A stretch of 64,000 nucleotides of DNA from Arctopsyche grandis (Eukaryota; Arthropoda; Insecta; Trichoptera; Hydropsychidae). Under the pieces are notes generated by a model, which saw only the letters and a program-made list of their open reading frames with translations, searched no databases and was not told where the DNA came from. This document shows, one piece after another, positions 26,218 to 37,513 of the stretch. Every line of letters begins with the position of its first letter. Position 1 is the first letter of the stretch. A program made the translations under genes and the position numbers. The DNA is taken from contig NC_135365.1 in NCBI RefSeq assembly GCF_051622035.1, positions 15,790,001 through 15,854,000 of the forward strand, read 5' to 3'.

Positions 26218-27435
26218 AAAAGTTTCAAAATGAAACCATAATTAAATTTTGGATGAATCTTAGTGGAGAGTATGAATCTTTGTATTGCAATGTAAGTACT
26301 TCTACCGTTTGTAACGTCTTATTTATGCGAAACGGGCTTTTCGGCACTAGCTGCAATGAAAACCAAATATAAAGCCAGTTTAATAGTCGAAAAGGAGTTA
26401 CGAGTGGCACTCTCCATATTGCCCCCAAGATTTGATAAACAACAACATCCTTCGCATTAAATTTTGATGTGCTAGATGTAGTTTAATTAGTAATTTAATA
26501 TAAAAATAAATATACACGTTCGTATAAATTTATGTTATAGCTAGGGTTGCCATAATTGTCAAGCATTGATACGGGACATTTAAGTGCTACAGAAATAAAA
26601 TATGGAAAAGTCGGTAGGTAATAGTTTAATTTAAAAAAATAGTCTTTTTTAGACCAATCGTATTTTAACGATGACTTTTTTAATTAAATCGGCAAACCAA
26701 AATTGCCTCAACTGTCTCAACTGCCAGCTTATTTCTTTTGTCCGACCATTGTGTTGACATCAGGGAAAATATTCTCTCCACATTGGCATTGTGGGCTGGA
26801 ATGGCAAATATATACTCACATAGTTTAATTAAACATGACTTCTGTTCAATATGCTTGGTATCTCTAAAAAAACTTCAGCCATTTCTCTTCCATACTCAAT
26901 TTCAGCGTTGTCTCCCACTTTTCGTTGGTATTATTTTTATTTAAATAATCTTTTAAATATACGAACTGGTTGAAAAGAAGCTCATTGTTTCCAACATAGA
27001 TGTTCCTTACTTGCAAGTATTCAACGGTTCGTTCTATTTCCCCCCATTCAGGAACTTGCTTGAGAGTCATCCAATCGAAAGCATTACATTTTTTGAATGA
27101 TTGTGACCACTTATCAATGCAGTGTTAAAGAAATCGACAGTCTGTTTTTGGAGAAAAGTTTAGGGAGAAAACGTGACAAATTGTAATACGGGACCGAGTA
27201 GTGAAATACGGGACATGTCCCGTATATACGGGACGTATGGCAACCCTAGTTAAAACCTAGCAAAACCTATTTATTATTCTGTCTATTGTAGTGTTCAGTA
27301 TTTTTTTTAAATAAAGGTTTATTATTTAAAACGTGTCTTTATTATTATATCTATTAAAAAATAAAAGGTAGGGAGGCGCGAAAAAAAAAATTTTTTTTTA
27401 GGGAGGCGCAGTAGCATAAAGTTTGGAAACCGCTG
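26218..27435 (+). mobile_element. hAT (Charlie/ZBED-type) transposon, 5' part lost
   Basis: Just past the satellite edge the plus strand encodes the C-terminal part of a hAT transposase: FWMNLSGEYESLYCNV, then after a frameshift VEKELRVALSILPPRFDK, ending at a stop near 26460. This matches the conserved hAT dimerisation tail as I recall it. The right end at about 27411-27435 reads agtttggaaaccgctg, the complement of the cagcggtttccaaact terminus typical of Charlie-like hATs, preceded by an inverted pair of agggaggcgc blocks around an A/T run. The left end and most of the transposase are missing at the satellite junction. A second hAT (26542-27248) is nested in the 3' untranslated part. Confidence 0.68.
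26542..27248 (-). mobile_element. Nested non-autonomous hAT element
   Basis: Terminal inverted repeats tagggttgccat (26542-26553) and atggcaacccta (27237-27248) bound a 707-bp element. The flanking octamers gttatagc and gttaaaac match at 6 of 8 positions, consistent with an aged 8-bp hAT target duplication. The minus strand retains hAT transposase remnants: a fragment at 27070-26864 ending in MEEKWLKFF and, one frame away, YIFAIPAHNANVERIFS, which resembles the dimerisation domain. Frameshifts and small size make it non-autonomous. Confidence 0.72.
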
Positions 27436-28048
27436 CCTTAGATGATAAACCAGTAGAAGTAGTAAATAATTATTTATATTTAGGTTAAATAATTGACATG
27501 TCTGGTAGTAAAGATGAAGAGATAAAGAGACGTATGAAATTAGGATGGAGTGCATTTGGACGGATGAATGCTGTTTTTAAATCAAAAATGCCACTCTGCC
27601 TGAAGAAAAGAATCTTTGATCAATGCGTTTTGCCAGTGATGACGTATGGATGTGAAACTTGGACACTGAACGCCAAGATGCTAAATAAAATCCAATGCAT
27701 TCATGTATGGAACGCTGTATGCTTGACACAACGAGGAAAGACAGAAAGCGGAACACGTGGGTGAGAAGTATGACAAGGGTAGTGGACATAGTGGATAGAG
27801 TGAAAAGATGGATAGAGTAAAATGGCAATGGGCGGGTCACGTAGCTAGGAGGATGGACGAAAGGTGGACAAAAGAAGTGCTAGAATGGTACCCGAGAGAA
27901 GGCAAAAGAGTAAAAGGAAGACCGCAAGGAAGATGGGTGAACGAAATTAAGAAAATGTGCGGAATGAGATGGATGAGTGTTGCGCAAAACAGAGACGAGT
28001 GGAAGCGTGTTGGAGAGGCCTTCATCCAGCAGTGGATGGCGAATGGCT

Positions 28049-28118
<70 letters not shown>

Positions 28119-28132
28119 ATATATATATATAT
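27436..28132 (+). mobile_element. RTE-type LINE, 3' end with (ATG)n(AT)n tail
   Basis: The region encodes the C-terminal part of an RTE-like ORF2 in broken frames. It begins VEVVNNYLYLG with a stop just after it, continues EEIKRRMKLGWSAFGRMN and VLPVMTYGCETWTLN, and after a frameshift reads QWAGHVARRMDERW and KGRPQGRWVNEIKK. These are characteristic of the thumb and C-terminal region of RTE/BovB-clade elements. The coding sequence runs into (ATG)n at 28051-28118 and (AT)n to 28132, the short-repeat tail expected for this clade. The hAT at 26218-27435 lies immediately upstream. The tail abuts an aminopeptidase exon remnant at 28133. Confidence 0.75.
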
Positions 28133-28232
28133 AAGATATCTGTAACTGTTAAATCATCTGGTAGTATATTTTTTCCATCGGCTGATACACCTGATTTTAA
28201 TGCTTTTTGATTTAGAATTAACGTTATACATA

Positions 28233-28973
28233 TCATATATATAAAGACGGTAATCTGTGTGTGTGTGGGTGTGTGTGTGTGTCCTAACTCTCGCCGAACA
28301 TAATGAATCAACCAGTATGGAGAACAAATTTTTTTTTTTCATATTTTTAATTTTTTTAATTTTTTCAGTTTTTTCATTTTTTTCATTTTTTCAGTTTTTC
28401 AGTTTCCCAGTTTTTTCAGGCCTCGGGGTGCCGAAGGCATCGGGGGCGCTGGGGGCGCCGGGGGCGTCGGCGGCGCTGTGGGCGAAGCCCCCGGGGTGCC
28501 GGAGGCATCGGGGGCGCTGGGGGCGAAGCCCCCGGGGTGCCGAAGGCATTGGGGGCGCTGAGGGCCTCGGCGGCGCTGTGGGCGAAGCCCCCGGGGTGCC
28601 GAAAGCATTGGGGGCGCTGGGGGCGTCGGCGGCGCTGTGGGCGAAGCCCCCGGGGTGCCGAAAGCATTGGGGGCGCTGGGGGCGAAGCCCCCGGGGTGCC
28701 GAAGGCATCGGGGGCGCTGGGTGCGGTGCGGCCGCCGGAGGCATCGGCGGCGCTGGGGCCGAAGGCCCCGGAGCGACGGAAGCGCCGGGGGCGAAGGCCC
28801 CGGGGTGCCGGAGGCGTCGGCGATGCACAAAATGTAATTCGTAATTTGTCATTCGTAATTCGTGCATCAATCTCTTTCCGAAACCAGTCGATTCAATATC
28901 TTTAACTTTATTTTTATTCGAGTTACAATTCCTTTTCGAAACCACCCGTTGAAATCAACGGGTCCAACACTAG
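28233..28973 (+). mobile_element. Non-autonomous Helitron (1)
   Basis: The element begins TCATATATATAAAGACGG and ends with a hairpin (cccgttgaaatcaacggg) followed 7 nt later by CTAG. It is inserted between A (28232) and T (28974), exactly the Helitron insertion rule. The corresponding intron of copy B, near 47420-47435, lacks it, giving an empty site. The 5' end is followed by a (GT)n-rich stretch and a conserved block. The middle is a GC-rich minisatellite. No Rep/helicase coding sequence is present. Confidence 0.85.
28408..28829. repeat. GC-rich minisatellite inside Helitron 1
   Basis: About 420 bp of extreme GC content lies in AT-rich surroundings. It is built from roughly 40-60-bp units containing gggcgaagcccccgggg, ggggcgctggggg and gtgccgaaggcat. 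The self-complementary ggggcgaagcccc occurs at least five times, with degenerate versions near 28760-28800. Long Pro/Ala/Gly-rich frames on both strands are by-products of the repeat. Confidence 0.88.
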
Positions 28974-29649
28974 TTGAATATAGCTATAGCAACTTACATA
29001 GATTTCAAATAATTTTGGAGACCTTGTCTAAAAACTGCCGTTCCTAAGATATGCTCCATCATTCTAATCACACTGCCAGCTAAAATACATATAATTTTTA
29101 CATGGAACACATGCTACGGGCTACATGGCTAAATATTTGTTATGTAAAAACCCACATTTTAAAACTCACATTTTTCGTACGCTATTTTGTTTGGATTTTC
29201 GATAACTTCTTGAGGGGAGGCGACAGAAGATGTCATTGGGTTACTAGATTCTTTAGAATCTACTTTCATGGCACGTTGAACTACTTCAACGTATTGGTCC
29301 ATTGTTCTCCACTCTGGTGCAACCTTTTGTAATTTATAAAAAAATATTCTACATTATTTTAAGTTAATGTTGAAATCAATTATACTTCTTGGGTAATGTA
29401 ATATTCAAAATAAGTGGCAAACCCTTCACCTAACCACAGATAATCCCACCATGCAGGACTGACCTCATTCCCAAACCACATGTGGCTGATTTCGTGGGAC
29501 ATCGTTGTAGCGATTGACTGCTTCTCTCTCGTAGATGTAACTCCAGGAATATCCAGCAACCTTTTCACTCTAGAGTGCACACGATACGCCAATTCATCAA
29601 ATATGTAGTTTAAAAGTATTTTATGGCATAAAAATAAATTCATACCTAT

Positions 29650-30295
29650 TGTTATGACCTCATAACCCCGATATTTAGAACGGAAGTCTTATCTGCTTCC
29701 TACCAAAGATGACCACATACGGTCACATCAGACGAATTAAATGACGAATCTTTATCAAAGCAATGTAAACGGAAACCATATTCTATAGATAACATAAGCA
29801 ATAACGTCATCTCTGTAGTATAAAAGAGGATACCCAAACCTCGATAAGACAGATTATCTTGAACAACACCACGTATAACAGTGCTTTACTTCTCTACTAA
29901 ACTCAGTGAAAACCCTTGTGAAAACCCTTGTGAAAACCCTTGTGAAAACCCTTGTGAAACCCTTGTGAAACCCTTGTGAACTCTTGTGAAAAGCCTAGTG
30001 AAAACCTTGTAAAACCCTTTGTTAAAACTAGCGCTTATAAACTTTAACTTCTACTCAAACATAAAATCATCGAAGTGATCTGGACCTTTTAGTAAAAAGG
30101 TGCCTATAAATTCTCTTAGGCTAATGCTGTAACTTTATAAAGAATATAATAAATTCTAAATTAATTAAAATACAAAGTGACTTTTATTAATCGGAAACAT
30201 TAAAGTGTTTATCTGGTTTGCTCGTAGATCAAACATTGATCTGCTTGAGAATCAGATATCATTTTTTTGTATCTCCGGTCCGTCAGGACATAACA
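29650..30295. mobile_element. Solo LTR of an LTR retrotransposon
   Basis: The 646-bp unit begins tgttatgacc and ends ggacataaca, giving perfect 7-bp inverted termini TGTTATG/CATAACA. It is flanked by the 4-bp duplication ctat (29646-29649 and 30296-30299). Inside, in plus orientation, are a TATA box (tataaaag, 29819-29826), a short tandem repeat and an aataaa-like A/T-rich stretch near 30145, as expected for U3-R-U5. No internal retroelement coding sequence remains, so it is a product of LTR-LTR recombination. It sits at the last bases of exon 3 of aminopeptidase copy C. Confidence 0.8.
29911..30016. repeat. 12-13-bp minisatellite in the solo LTR
   Basis: About eight head-to-tail copies of cccttgtgaaaa with small length changes lie just downstream of the predicted LTR transcription start. 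Confidence 0.85.
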
Positions 30296-30963
30296 CTATA
30301 TATGATAAGACCCCAATTCTCAATAGCGCCTGCTGCAAAGTCCGGAATGGCGATGTTGTCTAGCTTTTTGAGGGCATATGTGATGTTGGTTGGTTGGTTG
30401 TTGGTTGATCCATACAGTTGATACTCTTCTCGCCAAAATCCAGAGCGAAATCCACATAAGGTTCAGTGTTGGGTTCGCTAAATATTCTGAACTTCTTCGG
30501 GAACACTGGAGACGGTCGATCAAGATTAGATTTGTAGATAAAGTCAGAGATTATGAAAGCATTCAAATATGAAGACATTCGAACGGTCGGTTCAAATGCG
30601 AACAAACTGAAGCCCCCTTGCATTGGAGGTCTGAAAGCATTCAGTATGGTTTGAAACAAAGATGTGAACGCTGCTTTATATTTTCACCGATAGGTGGTTA
30701 TGAAATTAAATTGTTTGCAAAAAAATCTGAAGAGATCTTTGTATTTAAAAAAACAATTCATTCATTCTAAAATTTGTGGGAATGGGAAATTAAAAATATA
30801 TATAACATGAGAGTATATATTTTTAATACTTTAGAATTAGCAATTAAAGATTCTATTAATGATTCTGATTTAAATATAATTATGTATATGTGAAGCTCGC
30901 GAGTTGTCAATAAACTCATTATATACATATATCATAGATATCAATGAACATATTATATGTTTA

Positions 30964-31849
30964 CTAGTGTTGGGCCCGTTGATTTCAACGGGTGGTTTCC
31001 AAAAGGAATTGAAACTCGAATAAAAATAAAGTTAAAGATATTGAATCGACTGGTTTCGGAAAGAAATTGATGCACGAATTAGAAATTACGAATTACGAAG
31101 TGATTACGAATTACGGTTTCTGCATCGCCGACGCCCCGGCGTACTTGCTCTGGGCGCGAGGGGTTAGGATTGTCACCGCATTCTGGGATTAATTTTATTA
31201 TTCAAATATCGTTAAAATATGAAATATAAATTAATTTCAATAATTTCAATAATTTCAATAAAAAATATATATTTAATTGTTTTATATGAAAACAAAAAAA
31301 ATGGTTCAAATCCTCGCTAAATAAAATAAAATATTATAATTAAGTATTTTTATATGGCGAGAACGATTTTCAATTAATGTTAAATTATAAAATATAGAGT
31401 GAAAAAATAAAAAGTTATAGGCGTTTAAACAATTGAAATCTGACATTGCGAAAAGTGATGCTGGATAAACGTCAGGCACTTTTTCGTGGGAGAAGTTTCA
31501 AACGCGTCTAACGCGATATTTTTGCACCGTCATAATGGCGGAGGATCCCTTTACTTATATTGATGGCCAAAATGAGAAATTTTTTTCAGAATTTTTTCGT
31601 AAGTGAAGCTAAAAGGAGGTTTGTAAAAAAGGCGAATTAAAGAAGTGGATTTTAGAGACCGTTAAGTACAGTTTAGATCTATGTATATGAGGCTATTTTG
31701 AGGTCACTGGTTCGATACGTGGCAAAGTTTCGACGAAATGAATTTATACAAAGTTTAGGCTTTTTATCGATTCATTATGTTCGACTAGCGTTAGGACACA
31801 CGGACACACACACAAAAACACACACAGATTATCGTCTTTATATATATAA
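30964..31849 (-). mobile_element. Non-autonomous Helitron (2)
   Basis: Read on the minus strand, this is a relative of the element at 28233-28973. Its start reads TTATATATATAAAGACG with TC changed to TT, followed by a (TG)n-rich stretch. Its end is the 18-bp palindrome cccgttgatttcaacggg followed by CTAG at 30964-30967, with T next on that strand. The GC-rich minisatellite of copy 1 is reduced to a short tract near 31126-31160. It lies in intron 2 of aminopeptidase copy C. Confidence 0.8.
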
Positions 31850-33662
31850 TTAATGGAACTACTTAATATGTGCTAAAGGAAATCCATTTTCCGTAGAAAA
31901 AATTATGCAAAGGTATTTTATTTTAACAAAACCCTTTCAAGAATCAATAACAAGAAGATCCAAAAATACAGCCGGTGAATCGTTTCTTAGATAAAAATAC
32001 AATGGATGCGATTTTTAAATAATGCACCATGTAAGATGTTTTATAAAACCTCTAGATGATGATGCCGACTTCTATATTTTAAACTTTCTACGGATGAAAG
32101 GATGAAAGCCAAAAACATACGAAAAAATCAAGTTTAGACCAATAACAAAAGAAAAACAAAGATATGACAGATTTACTATCGTATATTCCGCCAATTTATA
32201 AGGAATATTTTATCACTTCAAATTAAAAATTCAAGTTGCTAATAATAAAAAGACATGATGAATAACAATAACGTTGTAAAATGAATTAAAAAGTTATGAA
32301 TTTGACTATGACTTAATATTTATTTATAAAATGAATATATGAATATAAAAAAAAATTATTTATAAAATGAATGACTTAATAAATAAATATTTTCTAAAAT
32401 AATCTTTTTTTTTTAAGTTTCAATCAAACTTTAAATATCGTGAAATGAAAGAAACATGACTTAGGCCACTTTCATAATAGTGAGCATGAGTCAATCTGTT
32501 GATTTTGAAAACGGTCCAAGTCATTTGAATATTAAAATTACGTATCTCCTTATAAGCTACATGTAAACATTTATGTCGAAATAAACTTTTAATCTAGTAG
32601 ACTGCTTAAATTTTGAAACACTGTATTGTGTAATTTAAAAATATTTTTAACATAGTCAAACGCAAACCGTTCAATATCTAGAAACGAAAGACACGTGACT
32701 TAGGTCATTTTCATAACTGAAAAATACACTGTTTTGCCCACATTTTATATTAATAATTTTTAAATGCATTTGTATTGTAATACGATAAGGTTCAGTGTGG
32801 TATATAATATTTTATATACTGATTACTTTTTTCCTTATTTGTATTACATTAATATAATATTTTATTGCATATTTTAATTGCAGTTGTTACTTTGTTTACG
32901 TACATCTTTTATGTTGTAATTGTTATTTAAATTCTTTATATTCTTTTTCTTTATTTCATTTTACGAATATAATAAAATTTATTAGTTTGAATTCTTGCTT
33001 TTGTTTTTATTTCTAAATTTTTAAATTCCAGATTCTCCAAAACAATAAAATAAAATATATATGAATTATTAATTCATTTTCCACCCCACCCCCTTTTTTG
33101 TCTGAATTTTAAGAACTTTTTGAATCATCTTGCAGAAGGCCTCGCAAAGTTAGGGCCGGATCTGTTTAATATTAATAGATCTTGTCGGTTTCTCCTATTT
33201 CGGATACGTCATTAATATGTTACGATGCATACTAATGAATAAACTATTAATAAAGAATATTTTTACAAACCTCCTTTACGTTTCATTCGTAATGCTGTTA
33301 GCCTGCAGTTGTTTGTACATGTTTTTTTTGTAATATTTTTAATATACATGGATTTTTAAATTATAAACACACATGTATACTTTAGGCTATAATATATTCA
33401 ATAAAACGCTGAATAAACACTTCTTACTAAATTTTTAATAGTTCATGTCTATCTCGTAAAGATAAAACATGTTCGTATTTGTGTTTTGCATACATGTTAC
33501 AGTTGAAGTGCAGCTTCCAGTTGTAATATATTTTGACGAGTTGAAATATATTCCGCCAAACCCACTTAAGTCGAGTCATATGGCAAATACCGCGTTTCTC
33601 ACTCCGATCTCAAAAACTCTTCTACACGTCCACGCTACAATTCTTCTGATTCAAAAGTTTTT
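31850..33662. other. AT-rich intronic DNA of copy C, no gene seen
   Basis: The stretch is part of intron 2 of aminopeptidase copy C. I see no exon or recognisable transposon. A diverged direct repeat of about 45 bp (gaaagaaacatgacttagg near 32447 and gaaagacacgtgacttagg near 32685) is spaced about 240 bp apart. Short ORFs here have no recognisable content. Confidence 0.6.
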
Positions 33663-33677
33663 AAATTTTGTAATGCA

Positions 33678-34865
33678 ATGCTACTTAAGAAGACACTGAT
33701 AACTACAACCGAAGCTCCTCAACCAGGCTGCTCTCAGACCGCTCAGATGGAGACCGAGTGGCAGTTTCCAAAACATACGGCAAAGAACGTGAAAGATGTT
33801 GCTCCTGAATTTAAAATTCAGGAGAAAAACAAATTTGAAGGGCTCTTGGAAGTTTCCGATGTCCCCAGAAGCGGTGGAAGAATCCCGCCCATCATCATGA
33901 CAGCTACTGGCACTCACGGCAGCATGATCGAGTCGATCAAGAAGTTTATAAAAGACTTCACAATGACTTACATTGGTCAAAATAATTTCAAGATACAATG
34001 TAAAAGTCTTGAAGACTTTAAAAAACTTCGGGATGGATTGACATCAGACCGACAATTCCATACCTTTTCCAGGAAGGAGGAAAAGGAAATAAAAAGTGTC
34101 GTACGTGGCTTGCCGAAATTGCCGGAAGCTGATATTAAAGATGACATCATCAGACAGGGATTCCCTGTAACCAAAGTCATACAGATGAAGACGAAGGAGC
34201 CTAGGAGCAACGCCACCGAGCTATACTTGGTGTTCTTTGAGCCATCGGTATCGGCAAAGAAGATTAAAGAAATCCGGTACATCTGTTACACAAAGGTCAG
34301 TGTCGTTAAATATACTAGTAAATCACAAAATATTACTCAATGTTTCAGATGCCAAGAATATGGACACGCTGCGAAAAACTGCAATCGGCAGGCCATGTGC
34401 GTCAAATGTGCCGGCACTCACCTCACCGCACAATGCAATCAAGGAATAGTTACCCCTGCTGTCTGCTCAGGCTGTTCAGGATCTCACCCCGCTAACTTCA
34501 AAGACTGTCCAAAAAGACAGAGCTATCTGAAAATGCTGGAATCGAGGAAGAATCGAGCATCAATTGTCAAAGCCAACCCTTGGAAACTCCCAGTGGTGCA
34601 GCCACAAAATATCCCAGTCGTTAACGATCATAACTTCCCAAAGCTACCGACCATTAAAACTCCTTCACCAAATATCCCAAATATCCCTAAAAAACCCCAC
34701 CAACCAACCAATCCCAACATTCAACCAACAACAGACCTAACTTCCATGGCGTCTATGATGAAGATGTTGAAGATCCTCCAGGAGATTCGTGCCAAGGCCA
34801 GCGGTTGCACCGACAAACTAGAGCTGGCACTCATGCTTGTCGAATATCTCGATGTCTTTGATTAA
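33678..34865 (+). CDS. LINE ORF1 protein (gag-like, zinc knuckles)
   Basis: A 395-residue intact frame from ATG 33678 to TAA 34863-34865. The ATG is the first base triplet after the target-site duplication, so the original N-terminus may have been longer. The middle (about residues 70-215) resembles the PRE/C2HC region of arthropod Jockey-type ORF1 proteins, with ATELYLVFFEPS and IRYICYTKVSVVKY. Three Cys/His units follow: CFRCQEYGHAAKNC from residue 222, CVKCAGTHLTAQC from residue 241, and CSGCSGSHPANFKDC. These bind element RNA or template DNA in the family. The C-terminal third is Pro/Asn-rich. The stop overlaps the ORF2 ATG by 14 nt. Confidence 0.85.
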   Translation: MLLKKTLITTTEAPQPGCSQTAQMETEWQFPKHTAKNVKDVAPEFKIQEKNKFEGLLEVSDVPRSGGRIPPIIMTATGTHGSMIESIKKFIKDFTMTYIGQNNFKIQCKSLEDFKKLRDGLTSDRQFHTFSRKEEKEIKSVVRGLPKLPEADIKDDIIRQGFPVTKVIQMKTKEPRSNATELYLVFFEPSVSAKKIKEIRYICYTKVSVVKYTSKSQNITQCFRCQEYGHAAKNCNRQAMCVKCAGTHLTAQCNQGIVTPAVCSGCSGSHPANFKDCPKRQSYLKMLESRKNRASIVKANPWKLPVVQPQNIPVVNDHNFPKLPTIKTPSPNIPNIPKKPHQPTNPNIQPTTDLTSMASMMKMLKILQEIRAKASGCTDKLELALMLVEYLDVFD

Positions 34866-37513
34866 CGGGAGGCGCCTGAACATTCTAGCTTGGAATGCTC
34901 GTGGACTTAAGAATAAGATTGACGAACTAGAGTCGGCGATCGGTGAGTACTGTGTTGACATAGTTTTAATCTCCGAGACCTTCTTAAAACCTCATATCCG
35001 TATTAACCTACCTAACTTTAACTGCTATCGCGAAGACCGAGAACAGCATGGAGGGGGAGTTGCCATTTTTATAAAATCGTCAATTAAACATTGTCGCGTA
35101 ATAACTCCGCCACTAAAAAAATTAGAACTAACCGCCATCGAACTAACAATTAACAACACTCGTCACATAGTAGCATCCGCTTACAATCCTCCCCAAAAAC
35201 GATTATTGGCATCCGATCTTAACAAAATATTTAACATTGGTAGTTCGGTAGTGGTAGCTGGTGACTTTAATGCTAAACATCCGTTATGGAGTTGCGTAAA
35301 CACTGACCAACAAGGCACAACTCTTTTTAAATACATTCAACTAACAGATACAATCTTACTTCATCCGGATACATACACACACTATCCCACAAATAACTCA
35401 CAACCATCCACACTAGATCTTGTCCTTGTCAAGAACTGCCCAAAAATATCGACACCAAATGCCCTTCAAACCCTGTCGTCTGATCATCTCCCGATAATCT
35501 TCTCAATCGACGGGAAACCCGAGGAAATCATCAAGCATAGTTGGGATTACGGGAGAGCTAACTGGCGAGAGTTCAAGTCGTACATAAATGACCAAACCAT
35601 TCTAACTTCTACCACACTCAAAAACAAAACCGAAATCGACAGCTCCATAATACACCTAACGGAATCAATAACTCGATCCAAACACCTTCACATACCTAAG
35701 ACACAATACATTGAACACAAATTAGAGATAACTGACTTTGTTGCAAATCTAATTAAAAGTAAAAATAAACTCCGTAAAATTTGGCAAACATCAAAAAATC
35801 CAGCATTGAAAACATTAATTAATAAGCTCACATATCAAATTAAAATTAGAATCAAAGAAATCAAAAATGAAGCTTGGTCTAAAAAATTAGAAAAATTGAG
35901 CTCAGTTGATGGCTCTCTATGGAAATTAGCTAAAGCGATTCGCAGGACAAAAAACTTGATTCCTCCATTAGATGATGCAGGAATCTCAGTGACGCGTGAT
36001 TGCGACAAAGCAGAACTATTATCAAAATCCTTCCAAAAACATCACACACTCACACAACATTACAATCATATACCAACGCATAATAAAGTCAACCGGTCCA
36101 TTAAAATCATCACAAAAACTCCCACTAACAGTACTAAAAATATAAAATTGGTGCATCCGTGTGAAATCCAAAATATAATACGTAATTTAAAAAATAAAAA
36201 GGCACCTGGGCGAGATTCAATAGATAACATCATAATCAAACAACTTTCATTTAAAGCTTTAGTCTCACTATCTAAAATATTCAACGCATGTTTACTCACC
36301 GGGTATTTCCCAGAATACTGGAAAACAGCCAACGTAATTCCCATACTTAAGCCCGATAAAAGCTCAAAAAACCCGGCCAATTATCGACCCATTAGCTTAC
36401 TTTGCACGCTTTCAAAAATTCTGGAAAAAATAATCTACACACGTTTACTTAAAGTCGTAAATAAGAAATTAATAAATGAACAATTTGGATTTCGCACTGG
36501 ACATTCCACGACCCAACAACTAACAAGACTAACTGAACACGTGACGAAGAACTTTAATATGAAGAGAAGTACCGGAATGGTGTGTCTAGACATAGAAAAG
36601 GCCTTCGGCACGGTTTGGCACGATGGACTCATTCATAAGCTCCTTATTAACAAAATACCAAACTACCTAATTCTCATCATCAAATCGTACTTAACTCGTA
36701 GAAAGCTAGTGGTTAGCGTAAATAATGAATTATCGTCTCCAAAAATAATCGCAGCTGGCGTTCCGCAGGGGAGCTTGCTTGGCCCACTCTTGTTCTCCAT
36801 ATATATAAATGACATACCTATTCCAAAAAACTGTCACATAGCCCTATATGCAGATGATACAGCTTGCTTCACAAGTAGCAAAAAACCAGACACTATTCTA
36901 AAAAATCTGGAATTTGCAATTAAAACAATGACTGAACACTTCACTAAGTGGAAAATTCAAATTAATCAAACCAAAACAGACGCCATATTCTTTAGTGTTA
37001 GAAAGCATAAGCCAAGTTCAGATCTGAAAATCCCCTCTGGAGAAAGTCTGAGTAACGTTTGATAAAAGAATGAGATGGGCACCTCACATTGAGGCAGCGA
37101 AATGCAAGGCGATGCGGGGTATATCCTCAATATATCCAATATTTAATCGCCATAGTTCTTTATCAACGCTAAATAAAATAAAATTATATCGCGCGCTCAT
37201 ATTACCATTATTAACCTATGCTTCACCTGTATGGAATAACGCCTCGAATACTAACCTTTCCAAGCTCCAAGTAATACAAAATAAATCCCTTAAAATAATT
37301 TATAATACACCCATATATACTAACCTGAAAAAACTGCATGCTATATATAATATTCCGTTTGTTACAGACATTACTAACAAACTAACCAGTAGATTCTATG
37401 AAAGAATCACTAATAACCATACTAACACACTTGTGAAGAGTCTCGGTGATTACAACAAAATGTCTATACCCTTCAGGTATAAACACAGATTACCTAAACA
37501 CAATCTGCTTTAG
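34852..37513 (+). pseudogene. LINE ORF2 endonuclease-reverse transcriptase, frameshifted near the C-terminus
   Basis: ORF2 is open from ATG 34852 to 37062. The N-terminal AP endonuclease shows ILAWNARGLKNKIDEL, LISETFL, VVAGDFNAKHPLW and SSDHLPIIFSID. The RT domain follows with NYRPISLLCTLSKILEK, QFGFRTGHST, LDIEKAFGTVWHDGL, GVPQGSLLGPLLF and YADD at residues 666-669. The LDIEKAF Asp is kept, but the usual second Asp (AFDTVWH) is Gly. At about 37052-37062 a small deletion removes the WxxxVKYLG-like strand and shifts the frame; the thumb and C-terminal region continue at 37070-37513 (YRALILPLLTYASPVWNN). Only this lesion is obvious, so enzymatic competence is unlikely but recently lost. Confidence 0.87.

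Noticed and set aside
27808..28145. Protein with a poly-Met or poly-Asp tail
   Set aside because: It is the 3' end of an RTE-type LINE running into its (ATG)n tail; no functional frame.
28257..28945. Proline/alanine/glycine-rich proteins on both strands
   Set aside because: They are frames through the GC-rich minisatellite inside a non-autonomous Helitron.
33469..33699. 76-codon ORF upstream of the Jockey element
   Set aside because: It crosses the target-site duplication at 33663-33677 and the element boundary, so it mixes host and element DNA.
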